The notes beneath the pieces are model-generated. The model was not told the DNA's origin and ran no database searches. It saw only the letters and a program-made list of their open reading frames with translations. Shown in pieces: positions 38,475 to 47,070 of a DNA stretch of 64,000 nucleotides. Every line of letters starts with the position of its first letter. The first letter of the stretch is position 1. Source of the DNA: Peptostreptococcus russellii (GTDB lineage: Bacteria > Bacillota > Clostridia > Peptostreptococcales > Peptostreptococcaceae); the NCBI RefSeq assembly GCF_003012055.1, contig NZ_JYGE01000001.1, positions 124,001-188,000 of the forward strand. The letters are read 5' to 3'. Position numbers and translations under genes: made by a program.

Positions 38475-38681
38475 ATGAAGGAAGTAGATGTAAGAGGACT
38501 ATCTTGCCCAGAACCAGTGATAAGAGTAAAAGAGGCAATAGATAACAATAGTGCTGAAGAACTTAAGGTATTTGCTAATGAAGCTCACACAGTAAAAAAT
38601 ATTACAAAGTTTTGCAAGAAATTAGGAAAGGATGTTCATACTGAAGAGGTTGGTCTTGAATATGAACTAATTATAAAATAA
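38475..38681 (+). CDS. TusA-like sulfurtransferase (YedF N-terminal type)
   Basis: A 68-residue carrier with the TusA signature DVRGLSCPEPVIRVKEAI; the cysteine at residue 11 would carry a persulfide or perselenide. In many clostridia this domain is the N-terminal half of YedF and is genomically tied to YedE. It probably accepts S or Se imported by YedE or released by the upstream desulfurase. AGGGAGGAA precedes ATG 38475. Its TAA stop overlaps the ATG of the next gene (TAATG), so the two are translationally coupled. Confidence 0.9.
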   Translation: MKEVDVRGLSCPEPVIRVKEAIDNNSAEELKVFANEAHTVKNITKFCKKLGKDVHTEEVGLEYELIIK

Positions 38682-38911
38682 TGAATAGCAAGGAGAAAAA
38701 TCTATTCGTAACTTTTTATACTACTGCTGAAGCGATGGCAATAGAACAATCGTGCAGCGATAACAATATAGAGGGTAAGCTAGTACCAGTTCCAAGAGTT
38801 TTATCTGCAGGTTGTGGAGTTGCTTGGAAGGGGAGACCAGAAGATATAGATATTACTACTCAAATATTAAAAGATGATGATATTGAGTGGGAAGAAATTA
38901 CTATTTTATAA
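38681..38911 (+). CDS. DUF3343 domain protein
   Basis: A 76-residue protein with FVTFYTTAEAMAIEQ and PVPRVLSAGCGVAWK, typical of DUF3343, a small family usually found beside TusA, YedE and cysteine-desulfurase genes. The cysteine in AGCG may serve as a further S/Se relay site; the function is not established. The ATG shares one base with the TusA stop codon, showing tight coupling. It ends the operon and is followed by a terminator. Confidence 0.88.
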   Translation: MNSKEKNLFVTFYTTAEAMAIEQSCSDNNIEGKLVPVPRVLSAGCGVAWKGRPEDIDITTQILKDDDIEWEEITIL

Positions 38912-38918
38912 AATATTA

Positions 38919-38945
38919 GGGGACAGTTTTTACTGTCTCCTTTTT
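38919..38945 (+). terminator. Terminator of the sulfur/selenium operon
   Basis: GGGGACAG (38919-38926) pairs with CTGTCTCC (38933-38940), with one G-U pair, and is followed by five T residues. Confidence 0.88.
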
Positions 38946-39048
38946 ATATAGTTTGATTAAAAAGTAAGTAACTTAAAATAAAATACAATATATTTTTAAA
39001 TATATGATATAATTTATTTTGTGACTAAAATTAGAATAGAGGTGAAAA

Positions 39049-39915
39049 ATGAGTAGAGAAAATGAAAATAAATATATATTAGTACAGTTGTTAGGTATAG
39101 CCTTTCTTTGTAGCGCTGGTATTTGGGTCAAGCTTTCATCAGTAGGACCAATCAATCAGGGCTTTTATAGAATGCTTCTAACACTTATTATGATGTTTCC
39201 TTTTACCTTTAAAAGTTTAAAAGGAGTTACGAAAAGGCAGTTTGTCATGTCCTTTTTGGCAGGAGTATGCTTGGGTGGAGATGTTTTATTCTGGAATCTA
39301 TCACTTATGAAGACATCAGTTGCAAATAGTGCACTGTTGGTCAACTTAACAGTATTTATAGTATCTCCAATTTCTTTCTTTTTATTTAAAGAGAAAATCA
39401 AAAAAGAGTTTGTTATAGGGTCTGTGATTGGATTTATAGGTGTAGTAATAGTAATATTTGCATCTGCAAGTGGGCATGGACAATCCAGTATTTATGGGAA
39501 TTTACTAGCTATGTTGGCATCGGTATCATATTCGGGTTATGTTTTATTTGTTTATAAGGTAAGAGATCATCTAAACAACAATGCAGTAGTTCTTATTAGT
39601 ACTCTTGGAGCAATGGTATTTTTATTTGGAACAATGGTCCCAACGGAAGGGATTCAAGTACCACCAAACACTAAAGAGTGGTTAATTGTTATAGGTTATG
39701 CGATTTGTACACAAATACTAGGTCAAGGCTTGGTTTCAATGTGTCTAGGAAAGCTAAATGCTACACTTGTAACTGTAATATCACTGATTGGAATAGGGAT
39801 ATCTTCAATATATGCATATATTATATTTGGTGAATCACTTTTAATGATGGAAATAGTAGGTATGGTGATCACTATTATAGGTGTATTTATAGCGAAAAAT
39901 TCATCTCAAGGATAA
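39049..39915 (+). CDS. EamA/DMT family transporter
   Basis: A 288-residue membrane protein with ten predicted helices arranged as two EamA repeats (about residues 8-140 and 155-285). GPINQGFYRMLL and VANSALLVNLTVFIVSPI are family-typical. Such proteins export amino acids, nucleobases or other metabolites; the substrate is not readable. ATG 39049 is preceded by GAGGTG. It is a single gene that ends at a bidirectional terminator shared with the convergent rhodanese gene. Confidence 0.88.
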   Translation: MSRENENKYILVQLLGIAFLCSAGIWVKLSSVGPINQGFYRMLLTLIMMFPFTFKSLKGVTKRQFVMSFLAGVCLGGDVLFWNLSLMKTSVANSALLVNLTVFIVSPISFFLFKEKIKKEFVIGSVIGFIGVVIVIFASASGHGQSSIYGNLLAMLASVSYSGYVLFVYKVRDHLNNNAVVLISTLGAMVFLFGTMVPTEGIQVPPNTKEWLIVIGYAICTQILGQGLVSMCLGKLNATLVTVISLIGIGISSIYAYIIFGESLLMMEIVGMVITIIGVFIAKNSSQG

Positions 39916-39929
39916 TAAACTTGATATTA

Positions 39930-39966
39930 AAAAAGAGATAATTGCAAAATGCAATTATCTCTTTTT
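39930..39966. terminator. Bidirectional terminator between EamA and rhodanese genes
   Basis: AAAAAGAGATAATTGC pairs perfectly with GCAATTATCTCTTTTT over an AAAAT loop. A and T flanks serve both convergent genes. Confidence 0.93.
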
Positions 39967-39976
39967 AATTTAAATA

Positions 39977-40906
39977 TTATTTTTCTAATTTTTCAACGGC
40001 TGACCATCTGTAGAAAGATTCGTCATAGTTTTTAACATTGTCATATCCTAGCATATTTAGGACCAGCTTCATGTGTGCAGAACGTATTCCTGCAGTACAG
40101 TAAGTTACAACATTATCTGATGGTTCAATTCCTTTTTCTTTAAAAATTTTCTTCAACTCATCATTACTTTTCAGATATCCGTCTTCATTGAATAAACTAG
40201 TAAAGTTTATATTGATAGCACCTGGAAGATGCCCACCATTTTTTTCACCGTATTTTGTAGCACCATCATACTCATCTTTTTCACGTACATCAATTATTTT
40301 ATACTTATCATAATCTTTTTTAAGTTCTTCTGTATTTATAATCCCGCTATTATCAATAGAATCTATTTTAACATTGGCAGGTTTTATATCAGTCTGACCT
40401 TTTTGAGTTTCAACACCTGCTAATTTTATAGCATTGTATCCACCATCAACTATTTTAACATCTTTGTATCCAGAAGCCATTAATTCCCAAGCTATCCTTC
40501 CATCTTCGCCCCAGCCTTGATCTGCAGACGCAAATAAAACTACTGCTTTATCCATAGATACTCCTTTTTCAGAAAGTCTCTTGCCTAGCTCTTCTTTATC
40601 TAGTATACAACCCCAGTTTTCGTCTCCAGGCTCTCCAGTCTCAGTAGTAGCTAAATATTGCCAATCAAGTGGAATTGCACCCTTGACGCTTTCCTTTTTA
40701 GCAGCTTTTTCACCTCTAGCATCAATCAAAGTAATATCATTTAGATTATCCTTAACATAATCAGCACTTACTACATAGTCTCCTTTAAAAAGCTCAGTTT
40801 GACTAGTATTGTTTTCGCTCTTTTTCTCAGTAGTAGTATCGTTGGAATTACAAGCAATGAGAGAAAGACAAGCTGTAAGAAGTATAGCAGTTAAAATCTT
40901 TTTCAT
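39977..40906 (-). CDS. Lipoprotein with two rhodanese domains (sulfurtransferase)
   Basis: A 309-residue exported lipoprotein: a signal peptide with lipobox SLIAC (residues 15-19), a polar linker, then two rhodanese domains. The second domain has an intact active loop CTAGIRS (cysteine about residue 270). The first, around FASADQGWGEDG, lacks a cysteine at the loop and is a structural rhodanese-like domain, as in thiosulfate or 3-mercaptopyruvate sulfurtransferases. It would act on the outer face of the membrane, moving sulfane sulfur to cyanide or thiols. GGAGG precedes the start. Its proximity to the YedE/TusA operon suggests a shared role in sulfur handling, but it is transcribed on the opposite strand. 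Confidence 0.88.
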   Translation of the reverse strand: MKKILTAILLTACLSLIACNSNDTTTEKKSENNTSQTELFKGDYVVSADYVKDNLNDITLIDARGEKAAKKESVKGAIPLDWQYLATTETGEPGDENWGCILDKEELGKRLSEKGVSMDKAVVLFASADQGWGEDGRIAWELMASGYKDVKIVDGGYNAIKLAGVETQKGQTDIKPANVKIDSIDNSGIINTEELKKDYDKYKIIDVREKDEYDGATKYGEKNGGHLPGAININFTSLFNEDGYLKSNDELKKIFKEKGIEPSDNVVTYCTAGIRSAHMKLVLNMLGYDNVKNYDESFYRWSAVEKLEK

Positions 40907-41167
40907 TTTTAAACCTCCAAGTAAATTATAGTGTAATTCAATCTTATAACATATAATAAATAGTGTAAATGAATAAAAAGTTGTATTGATTAAAAGTATA
41001 CTTATAAAGCTTATAATATAGATAGGCTATAGAAATGAGTAAATTTATAGCTTATGATTTCTAAAATATAAGTTGTAAAAAAGTGATATTTGGACTATAG
41101 TATATTTAATATTAAAATCGAACAATTATAATAATAAGATAAGATATATATAAGGGAGGAAAAATCA

Positions 41168-41959
41168 TTGGAAAAAAAATGGGCTTTGATTACGGGCGCA
41201 AGTTCTGGAATAGGAAGAGAGTTTGCAAGGCTATTGAGTGCAAATGACTATTCATTAATTTTAGTGGCAAGAAGACTAGAAAGATTAGAGGATCTAAAAG
41301 AAGAATTAGAATATAATTCTCAGGATGAAGATTTTGAGTGTAGAGTTATTCAAAAGGATTTAAGGGGAGTTTATGCTCTTAATGAACTTTATGATGAAAC
41401 AAAGGATCTGAATATAGATATACTGATTAATAATTCAGGGTTTGGAGATCATGGTGAATTTGTAGATACGGATTTACAAAAAGAAATGGATATGATAGAT
41501 GTAAATATTAAGGCTATGCATGTCTTAACCAAAAAATATTTGAGAGATTTTGTTAAGAAAGATAGTGGGTATATATTAAATGTATCGTCTAGTGCTGGTT
41601 TGATGCCTGCAGGACCTTATATGGCTACATACTATGCTAGTAAAGCTTACTCAACTAGCCTAACTTCTGGAATAGCAGCAGAACTTAGAAAGAGAAAAAG
41701 CAATGTATACATAGGGGCTTTGTGTCCAGGGCCAGTGGATACTGAATTTAATGATGTTGCAAACTGTAAATTTAGTATTGGTGGAATAAGCCCAAGATTT
41801 TGTGCTAAATATGCTTTAGAGAAGATGTTTTCTAGAAAAGAAATTATTATACCTTCTGTAAAAATGCAAATAGCAGCAAAGGTTGGTAAAGTAGCTCCTA
41901 GAAAATTGGTGATTGATATTTGTGGAAGACAGCAAAAAAGAAAAAATGGCGAAGTATAG
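41168..41959 (+). CDS. Short-chain dehydrogenase/reductase
   Basis: A 263-residue classical SDR. The cofactor motif TGASSGIG occupies residues 9-16, NNSG appears mid-protein, and the catalytic serine (NVSSSAG) and Y-x3-K (YYASKAY, Y155/K159) are present. An arginine pair after the first strand (LVARRLERLE) hints at NADP(H) preference. The start is a TTG at 41168 behind GGGAGG. The substrate is unknown; related proteins are often annotated as DltE-like or ketoacyl reductases. It is followed by a long repeat-filled 3' region before its terminator. Confidence 0.9.
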   Translation: MEKKWALITGASSGIGREFARLLSANDYSLILVARRLERLEDLKEELEYNSQDEDFECRVIQKDLRGVYALNELYDETKDLNIDILINNSGFGDHGEFVDTDLQKEMDMIDVNIKAMHVLTKKYLRDFVKKDSGYILNVSSSAGLMPAGPYMATYYASKAYSTSLTSGIAAELRKRKSNVYIGALCPGPVDTEFNDVANCKFSIGGISPRFCAKYALEKMFSRKEIIIPSVKMQIAAKVGKVAPRKLVIDICGRQQKRKNGEV

Positions 41960-41976
41960 TAGAAAGTAAGTTCTAG

Positions 41977-42160
41977 TAAAATGCTATTAAATATGAAAAG
42001 AGTTAGTAAAAATAGATATTACTTGATAACAATAAAATGCTACTAAATTAGGAATATAACTAGTAAAAATTCATATTGTTTAATAAGAATAAAGTGCTAT
42101 TAAATAGGAATATAGCGAGTAAAAATTCATATTGTTTAATAAGAATAAAATGCTTTTAAA
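41977..42160 (+). repeat. 57-bp imperfect tandem repeat
   Basis: About 3.3 copies of a 57-base unit starting AAAATGCTATTAAATA (units begin at 41977, 42034, 42091 and 42147). Copies two and three are nearly identical over ATTCATATTGTTTAATAAGA. Confidence 0.85.
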
Positions 42161-42286
42161 TAGGAGTACTATTAAAGTTTTGTATTACTAACATAGCAAA
42201 ATAAAGTTATATTAATTATTAATAGCTAGCAAAATTTTGAGGTTATTAAAGAAGAAAAATAACAATAAAATAATAAAAAATATTCT

Positions 42287-42322
42287 AAAAACCCCTTCTA
42301 ATATTGCTTAGCAGGGGTTTTT
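42287..42322 (+). terminator. Terminator downstream of the SDR gene and its repeats
   Basis: AAAAACCCCT and AGGGGTTTTT form a stem that extends inward with CTAA/TTAG. The A and T flanks allow function in both directions. Confidence 0.88.
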
Positions 42323-42529
42323 AATTAAAGATCTAGATATTTTTTGAAAAGATAGAATAATTAATATTTTTTTTTAGAAATATGGAGTATAATGTATATT
42401 ACAAAATATGGAATATACTTTATAATTATATTTAATTAGATTGTAATTAAATATAATATCAATAGCTAGCTTTAGTAAAGCCGTATAAATTAGAAAAAAT
42501 TAAAACGATAGTCGATAGCTTAGGTGTGA

Positions 42530-42690
42530 AAAAATAAAGATGGATGTTATTTAAATAAAGATGGATATGTTTGAAAGAGATAGATGTATTTGAAATAAAG
42601 ATAGATATGCTTTAAATGAAGGCAGCTATGTTTGAAATAAGATAGAGATATTTAAAATAGAAGTGGATAAATTTGTAAGGACAATAGATA
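42530..42690 (+). repeat. Degenerate direct repeats before adenine deaminase
   Basis: Diverged units around AAATAAAGATAGATATGTTTGA recur five or six times in the leader region. The interval 42323-42530 shows nothing else. Confidence 0.7.
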
Positions 42691-42730
42691 TATTTTAGAA
42701 AGGGGAGCAATTTTAAGTTGCTGTATAGAT

Positions 42731-44536
42731 ATGAAAATAAAAGAATATAAAGAGTTAGTAGATTATACTATGAAAAGAAAAAAATCGGACCTTGTATTGA
42801 AAAATGCAAATGTATTAATGCTTCAAACATCGGAAATTATAAAGGCAGATGTAGCTATTAAAGGTAAATATATTGTAGGCGTGGGAGAATACAATGGAGA
42901 TATAGAGATAGATTGTAGTGATAAGTTTCTAGCTCCTGGATTTGTGGATTCTCATCTTCACTTTGAGTCTACAATGGCAAATCCAAATGAATTAGTTCAC
43001 TATGCATCAATGAATGGAACGACAGCATTTATAGCAGATCCGCACGAGGCAGCAAATGTATCAGGTTTAAGAGGTATTGAATATATACTAGAGCAGACAA
43101 GGTTCAGCACTGGAGATGTATTTATTATGCTTCCGTCATGTGTTCCGTCCAAAGATAGTGAGGATACAGGGTATATAATGAACTCTGATGATATGAAAAA
43201 AATTATAGACAATAGTAGAATTTTAGGATTAGGTGAAGTAATGGATTGCAAGGCAGTTCTAGACTGTAAAGATTCTATGATGGAGAAATTAGAATTATTT
43301 GAGGACAAGCCAAAAGATGGTCATGTACTAGGTCTCAATGATTTGGAATTATCAGCCTATGCAATGTCTGGCATACTAACAGATCACGAGTGTTCATCAT
43401 ATGATGAGGCAATTAAAAAAATAAGAAACGGTATGTATATACATATTAGAGAAGGGTCTGCTGCAAAAAATTTGAAAAATATTGTAGAAGGTATTGTATC
43501 TAATGATATGGATATATCTAGGTTTAACTTTTGCACGGATGATAAACATATAGAAGATATTCAAAGAGAAGGGCATATCAGTTATAATATTAGAAAATCT
43601 ATAGAGCTTGGAATGAAAGCGATCGATGCCTACAAGATAGCTAGCTATAATCCATCGCTATGCTATGGACTGTCTGATATAGGAATGATAGCTCCTGGGA
43701 AAAAGGCCAATCTTGTAATTTTAAATAACTTAGAAAAAGTTGAGATAGTAGATGTATTATTTGAAGGAAATATTATATCAAAAAATTATAAACAGACGAC
43801 TAATAATAGAAAAATAGAAGATAAAAAAATAAAAAATAATAAGCTGGAAAATGACAAAATTAATTCTAGCAATCACATAAATTCTGATGATTTACATAGG
43901 GAAAATATTAAAAAATCAGCAAATATAAGCGAAATTATTGATGATAAATTTGATGATTTAATGGACACAATTCATATAGGTGAATTTAATAAGAGTATGC
44001 TTGCCTTTAAGAGTGAAAACTATGCGATTGAATTAGTAGATGGAGAGCTATTGACCAAAAAAATAAAGGCTAGTTCTGGAAAAGGGCATTTAAATAAGGT
44101 GGTAGATATAGAAAGACATCATAATACTGGGAAATATCATGTAGCTAAAGTTTTTGGATTTGCTATTAAAAATGGAGCTATTGCATCGAGTGTATCTCAT
44201 GATTCTCATAATGTTATAGTAATTGGAGACAATGATAGAGATATAATGATAGCAATAGAAAAGTTAAAAGAAATAAAGGGTGGATACGTTTTAGTCGAAA
44301 ATGGAAGTGTATATCAGTTTGTACCGCTTCCTGTTATGGGACTTATGAGCAATCTTTCAAGTGAAGAAGTTAATATCAGGATTTCTGATATGACCAAGAA
44401 AGCACATGAGATGGGAGTAAATGAGAATATAGAAGCCTTTATTACACTTTCATTTATAGCTCTTCCAGTTATTCCAGAGATAAGAATTACTACAAATGGA
44501 CTTTATGATGTGATTGAAGACAAGTATTTAGATTAA
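42731..44536 (+). CDS. ade: Adenine deaminase
   Basis: A 601-residue amidohydrolase that converts adenine to hypoxanthine and ammonia in purine salvage. The metal-binding DSHLHFEST motif is near residues 73-81, ADPHE follows, and FCTDDKH supplies the late aspartate. The C-terminal domain typical of the Ade family (VSHDSHNVIVIG and later LPVMGLMS) is present. A lysine/asparagine-rich stretch at about residues 353-400 (for example NNRKIEDKKIKNNKLEND) looks like a low-complexity insertion between the two domains. ATG 42731 has no strong ribosome binding site immediately before it (GGGGAGC is about 25 bases upstream), so the start is slightly uncertain. Confidence 0.93.
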   Translation: MKIKEYKELVDYTMKRKKSDLVLKNANVLMLQTSEIIKADVAIKGKYIVGVGEYNGDIEIDCSDKFLAPGFVDSHLHFESTMANPNELVHYASMNGTTAFIADPHEAANVSGLRGIEYILEQTRFSTGDVFIMLPSCVPSKDSEDTGYIMNSDDMKKIIDNSRILGLGEVMDCKAVLDCKDSMMEKLELFEDKPKDGHVLGLNDLELSAYAMSGILTDHECSSYDEAIKKIRNGMYIHIREGSAAKNLKNIVEGIVSNDMDISRFNFCTDDKHIEDIQREGHISYNIRKSIELGMKAIDAYKIASYNPSLCYGLSDIGMIAPGKKANLVILNNLEKVEIVDVLFEGNIISKNYKQTTNNRKIEDKKIKNNKLENDKINSSNHINSDDLHRENIKKSANISEIIDDKFDDLMDTIHIGEFNKSMLAFKSENYAIELVDGELLTKKIKASSGKGHLNKVVDIERHHNTGKYHVAKVFGFAIKNGAIASSVSHDSHNVIVIGDNDRDIMIAIEKLKEIKGGYVLVENGSVYQFVPLPVMGLMSNLSSEEVNIRISDMTKKAHEMGVNENIEAFITLSFIALPVIPEIRITTNGLYDVIEDKYLD

Positions 44537-44567
44537 GACCGAAATAAAAGTGTAAAGAATTTATATT

Positions 44568-44601
44568 AGAGCTAGAAGTAAAATATTTTTAGCTCTTTTT
44601 T
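44568..44601 (+). terminator. Terminator after adenine deaminase
   Basis: AGAGCTA (44568-44574) pairs with TAGCTCT (44590-44596) and is followed by T residues. The loop contains AAAATATTTT. Confidence 0.7.
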
Positions 44602-44753
44602 AATGAAGAATTATTAAATGGCTTTAATAATAGAAAGTCAGCAAATAAAATTAAGTATTAAAAATTTCTATTGATAAAAAAATAGCTTTAAAAAGTATCC
44701 GATAATAAAATATAAAATAATATAATGTTAAAAAACATAAAAAAAGAGAGGAT

Positions 44754-44820
44754 ATGAGTAAGTTTTATCAATAAAACATAGTAAAAATATATTATGGAGT
44801 TGACAATAAAACTTACTCAT
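44754..44820. promoter_or_regulatory. Perfect 15-bp inverted repeat overlapping the ABC-F promoter
   Basis: ATGAGTAAGTTTTAT (44754-44768) and its exact reverse complement (44806-44820) are 37 bases apart. The right arm fills the spacer between the -35 and -10 boxes of the following promoter. It is a candidate operator pair, possibly acting through DNA looping. Confidence 0.75.
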
Positions 44821-44828
44821 AATATAAT
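44800..44828 (+). promoter_or_regulatory. Consensus sigma-A promoter upstream of the ABC-F gene
   Basis: TTGACA (44800-44805), 17 bases, TATAAT (44823-44828): a perfect match to the housekeeping consensus. Transcription should start near 44835 and give a leader of about 310 bases before the ABC-F start codon. Confidence 0.9.
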
Positions 44829-44857
44829 CAAGTTATAAATTAAAAAGGAGGATGTCG

Positions 44858-44869
44858 ATGATTTTATAA
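44858..44869 (+). CDS. Very short upstream ORF (putative leader peptide MIL)
   Basis: AGGAGG (44846-44851) is placed six bases before ATG ATT TTA TAA. An in-frame ATG at 44852 would give MSMIL but lies directly against the Shine-Dalgarno sequence. A strong ribosome binding site in front of so short a frame, followed by two terminators and an ABC-F gene, is the layout of ribosome-mediated attenuators of antibiotic-resistance ABC-F genes. A second short frame, 44874-44942, encodes 22 hydrophobic residues (MEKLKILIGLKG...) without its own Shine-Dalgarno. The peptide role is inference. Confidence 0.45.
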   Translation: MIL

Positions 44870-44959
44870 TAATATGGAGAAGTTGAAAATTTTAATAGGC
44901 CTTAAGGGCTTTATTTTAGTTGCCATATTATTAGTAGAATAGTCGTATTATCCTTATCT

Positions 44960-44986
44960 GTATATTTTGAGAAAAATATACTTTTT
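44960..44986 (+). terminator. First of two leader terminators before the ABC-F gene
   Basis: GTATATTTT (44960-44968) pairs with AAAATATAC (44973-44981) and is followed by TTTTT. An AT-only stem, so probably weak. Confidence 0.55.
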
Positions 44987-44990
44987 GACT

Positions 44991-45014
44991 AATCTGCCTA
45001 GAGCAGATTTTTTT
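44991..45014 (+). terminator. Second leader terminator (putative attenuator) before the ABC-F gene
   Basis: AATCTGC (44991-44997) pairs with GCAGATT (45003-45009) over CTAGA and is followed by a T run. Located about 160 bases after the predicted transcription start and 134 bases before the ABC-F gene. Confidence 0.8.
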
Positions 45015-45147
45015 AGTTATACAGAATTTAGCGAGATTAATTTGATGGAAATGATTTAATAATATATTTCTTGAAGATTAAGTTATAAGCATATCTGACT
45101 GACTTTACGACTCTATAAATAGTGGCAATATTAAAGGAGGAGTAGAT

Positions 45148-46722
45148 ATGTTTTATATAAAGAATTTAAATATATACATGAAAAAAGATTTAAGAAAGTT
45201 AATAGAAAATTTTAGTTTTTCTATAGAAGAAGGTGACAAAGTTGCTCTTATTGGAGAAGAGGGAAATGGAAAGTCAACACTTCTAAAAGCAATATATAAT
45301 AAAGATTTATTAGAGGATTATGCAGATATTGAGGGTGAAATAAATAAATCAAAAGAGATTATAGCATACCTATCTCAGCAGCTTAGCAAAGAAGAGTTAG
45401 AGAGTACAATGACACAGTATCTGCTTTCTAAAGTAGATTATGAAGATATAGATTATAGTTTAGCATATAGGCTAAATGATGAGTTTGAACTAGAAGATCA
45501 TTTATTTGATAATAGCAAGACTTTGAAGGATTTATCGGGTGGAGAAAGAGTTAAGTTTATGCTTTTATGTGAACTTTTAAAAAATCCAACGATATTACTA
45601 TTAGATGAGCCAAGTAATGACTTGGATATGGAGTCTGTTTTATGGTTAGAAAATTTCATAAAAAATAGTAAGGAAAAAATTATATTTGTATCACATGATG
45701 AAGATTTAATAAGAAATTGTTCAAATGTAATTATTCACTTTGAACAGATTAAAAATAAAAGTGAGTTAAGATACAGTGTCTCTAGAATGAGCTATGATGA
45801 ATATATCAAGAATAGAGATAGCATAATAGCAAGTCAAATAAAAAATGCAAAGAAAGATGAAGAAGAGTACAATAAGCAGATGGAGAGGTTTAGAAAGATA
45901 AATCAAAATGTCGAAAATGACCTAAGAAGTGTTTCAAGGCAGGATCCAGTTGCAGCTAAAAATCTAAAAGATAAAATGAGATCAGTGAAGTCTATGGGAA
46001 AAAGGTTTGAAAAAGAAAAAGAGAATATGACTAAGAGACCAGACTTTGAAGATAGCGTGCTTGTGAAATTTGAAGATGTAAGTATATCAAATAGTAAGCA
46101 GATTTTAGATCTTTACTTGGAAGAGTTGTCAGTAGAAGAAAAAATACTGTCAAAAAGCATAGATTTGAAAATATTTGGCCCACAAAAGATAGCAATTGTA
46201 GGTAAAAATGGAGCGGGAAAGACAACTTTATTGAAAAAAATATTAGAAAACCTTGATAGTAATAAAATAAAATATTCATATATGCCACAAAATTATCTAG
46301 AGGAGTTGGATTCAGAGATTACTCCTACTGAATATCTATCAGGGGAAGCGAGTAAGGATGAAATTACAAGGGCTAGAACTTATTTAGGATCAATGAACTT
46401 TACTAGAGAAGAGATGTTTCACCCTATAGAGAATCTTTCAGGAGGACAAAAAGCAAAGTTATTTTTTATAAAAATAATATTTGATAAAGTAAATGTTCTT
46501 ATTTTAGATGAGCCAACTAGAAATTTATCTCCACTTTCAGCTCCAGAAATAAGAAGAGAGCTTAAAAAATTTAATGCTTGTATAATATCTGTATCACATG
46601 ACAGAAAATATATAGAAGAAGTTTGTGATGAAGTATTTTATTTGGATGAAGAAGGATTGCAAAAAATAGATAAAGATGATTATTTGAGAGGCTTGAGCAA
46701 AGTAAGCGAAAAATCAAAGTAA
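45148..46722 (+). CDS. ABC-F family ATPase (possible ribosome-protection factor)
   Basis: A 524-residue protein with two fused ATP-binding cassettes and no membrane domain. Walker A motifs GEEGNGKST (about 36-44) and GKNGAGKTT (about 352-360), signatures LSGGE and LSGGQ, and Walker B segments LLLDEPSND and LILDEPTRN are intact. Between them lies the charged linker (about residues 225-300) that in ABC-F proteins enters the ribosomal E site. Family members are translation factors, and some protect ribosomes from macrolide, lincosamide, streptogramin or pleuromutilin drugs. The attenuator-like leader favours a resistance role, but drug specificity cannot be read. AAGGAGGAG precedes the ATG. Confidence 0.88.
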   Translation: MFYIKNLNIYMKKDLRKLIENFSFSIEEGDKVALIGEEGNGKSTLLKAIYNKDLLEDYADIEGEINKSKEIIAYLSQQLSKEELESTMTQYLLSKVDYEDIDYSLAYRLNDEFELEDHLFDNSKTLKDLSGGERVKFMLLCELLKNPTILLLDEPSNDLDMESVLWLENFIKNSKEKIIFVSHDEDLIRNCSNVIIHFEQIKNKSELRYSVSRMSYDEYIKNRDSIIASQIKNAKKDEEEYNKQMERFRKINQNVENDLRSVSRQDPVAAKNLKDKMRSVKSMGKRFEKEKENMTKRPDFEDSVLVKFEDVSISNSKQILDLYLEELSVEEKILSKSIDLKIFGPQKIAIVGKNGAGKTTLLKKILENLDSNKIKYSYMPQNYLEELDSEITPTEYLSGEASKDEITRARTYLGSMNFTREEMFHPIENLSGGQKAKLFFIKIIFDKVNVLILDEPTRNLSPLSAPEIRRELKKFNACIISVSHDRKYIEEVCDEVFYLDEEGLQKIDKDDYLRGLSKVSEKSK

Positions 46723-46750
46723 AAAGCTTACTAAAGAAGGCAACTTGATG

Positions 46751-46960
46751 TAAAAAGTGAGTGCAAAACTAGAGTTAAAAGCTTATAAGAACTCGTTTGA
46801 AGAAAAAGTAAGTGCAAAAGTAGAGTGAAAACTTATAAGAGCTTATTTAAAAAAAGCAAGTGCAAAAGTAGAATGAAAATTTATAAGAATTTATTTGAAG
46901 AAAAAGTAAGTGCAAAAGCAGAGTGAAAGCTTATAAGAATAAGAACTTATTTGAAAAAAG
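46751..46960 (+). repeat. About 50-bp imperfect tandem repeat after the ABC-F gene
   Basis: Four diverged copies beginning AAGTAAGTGCAAAAGTAGAGTG (AGTGC at 46760, 46811, 46859 and 46909). The rest of the gap to 47070 holds only the terminator. Confidence 0.8.
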
Positions 46961-47001
46961 AAAATAGAAAAGTAAATAGAAAATAAATTAATAAAAACTA
47001 T

Positions 47002-47040
47002 AAAAGGTCGATTTCAACTAAATAGTGAAATCGACCTTTT
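47002..47040. terminator. Bidirectional terminator between ABC-F and lipoprotein genes
   Basis: AAAAGGTCGATTTCA (47002-47016) pairs perfectly with TGAAATCGACCTTTT (47026-47040). Confidence 0.93.
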
Positions 47041-47070
47041 ATTTATAAATCTTTGATATAAAATTATATT

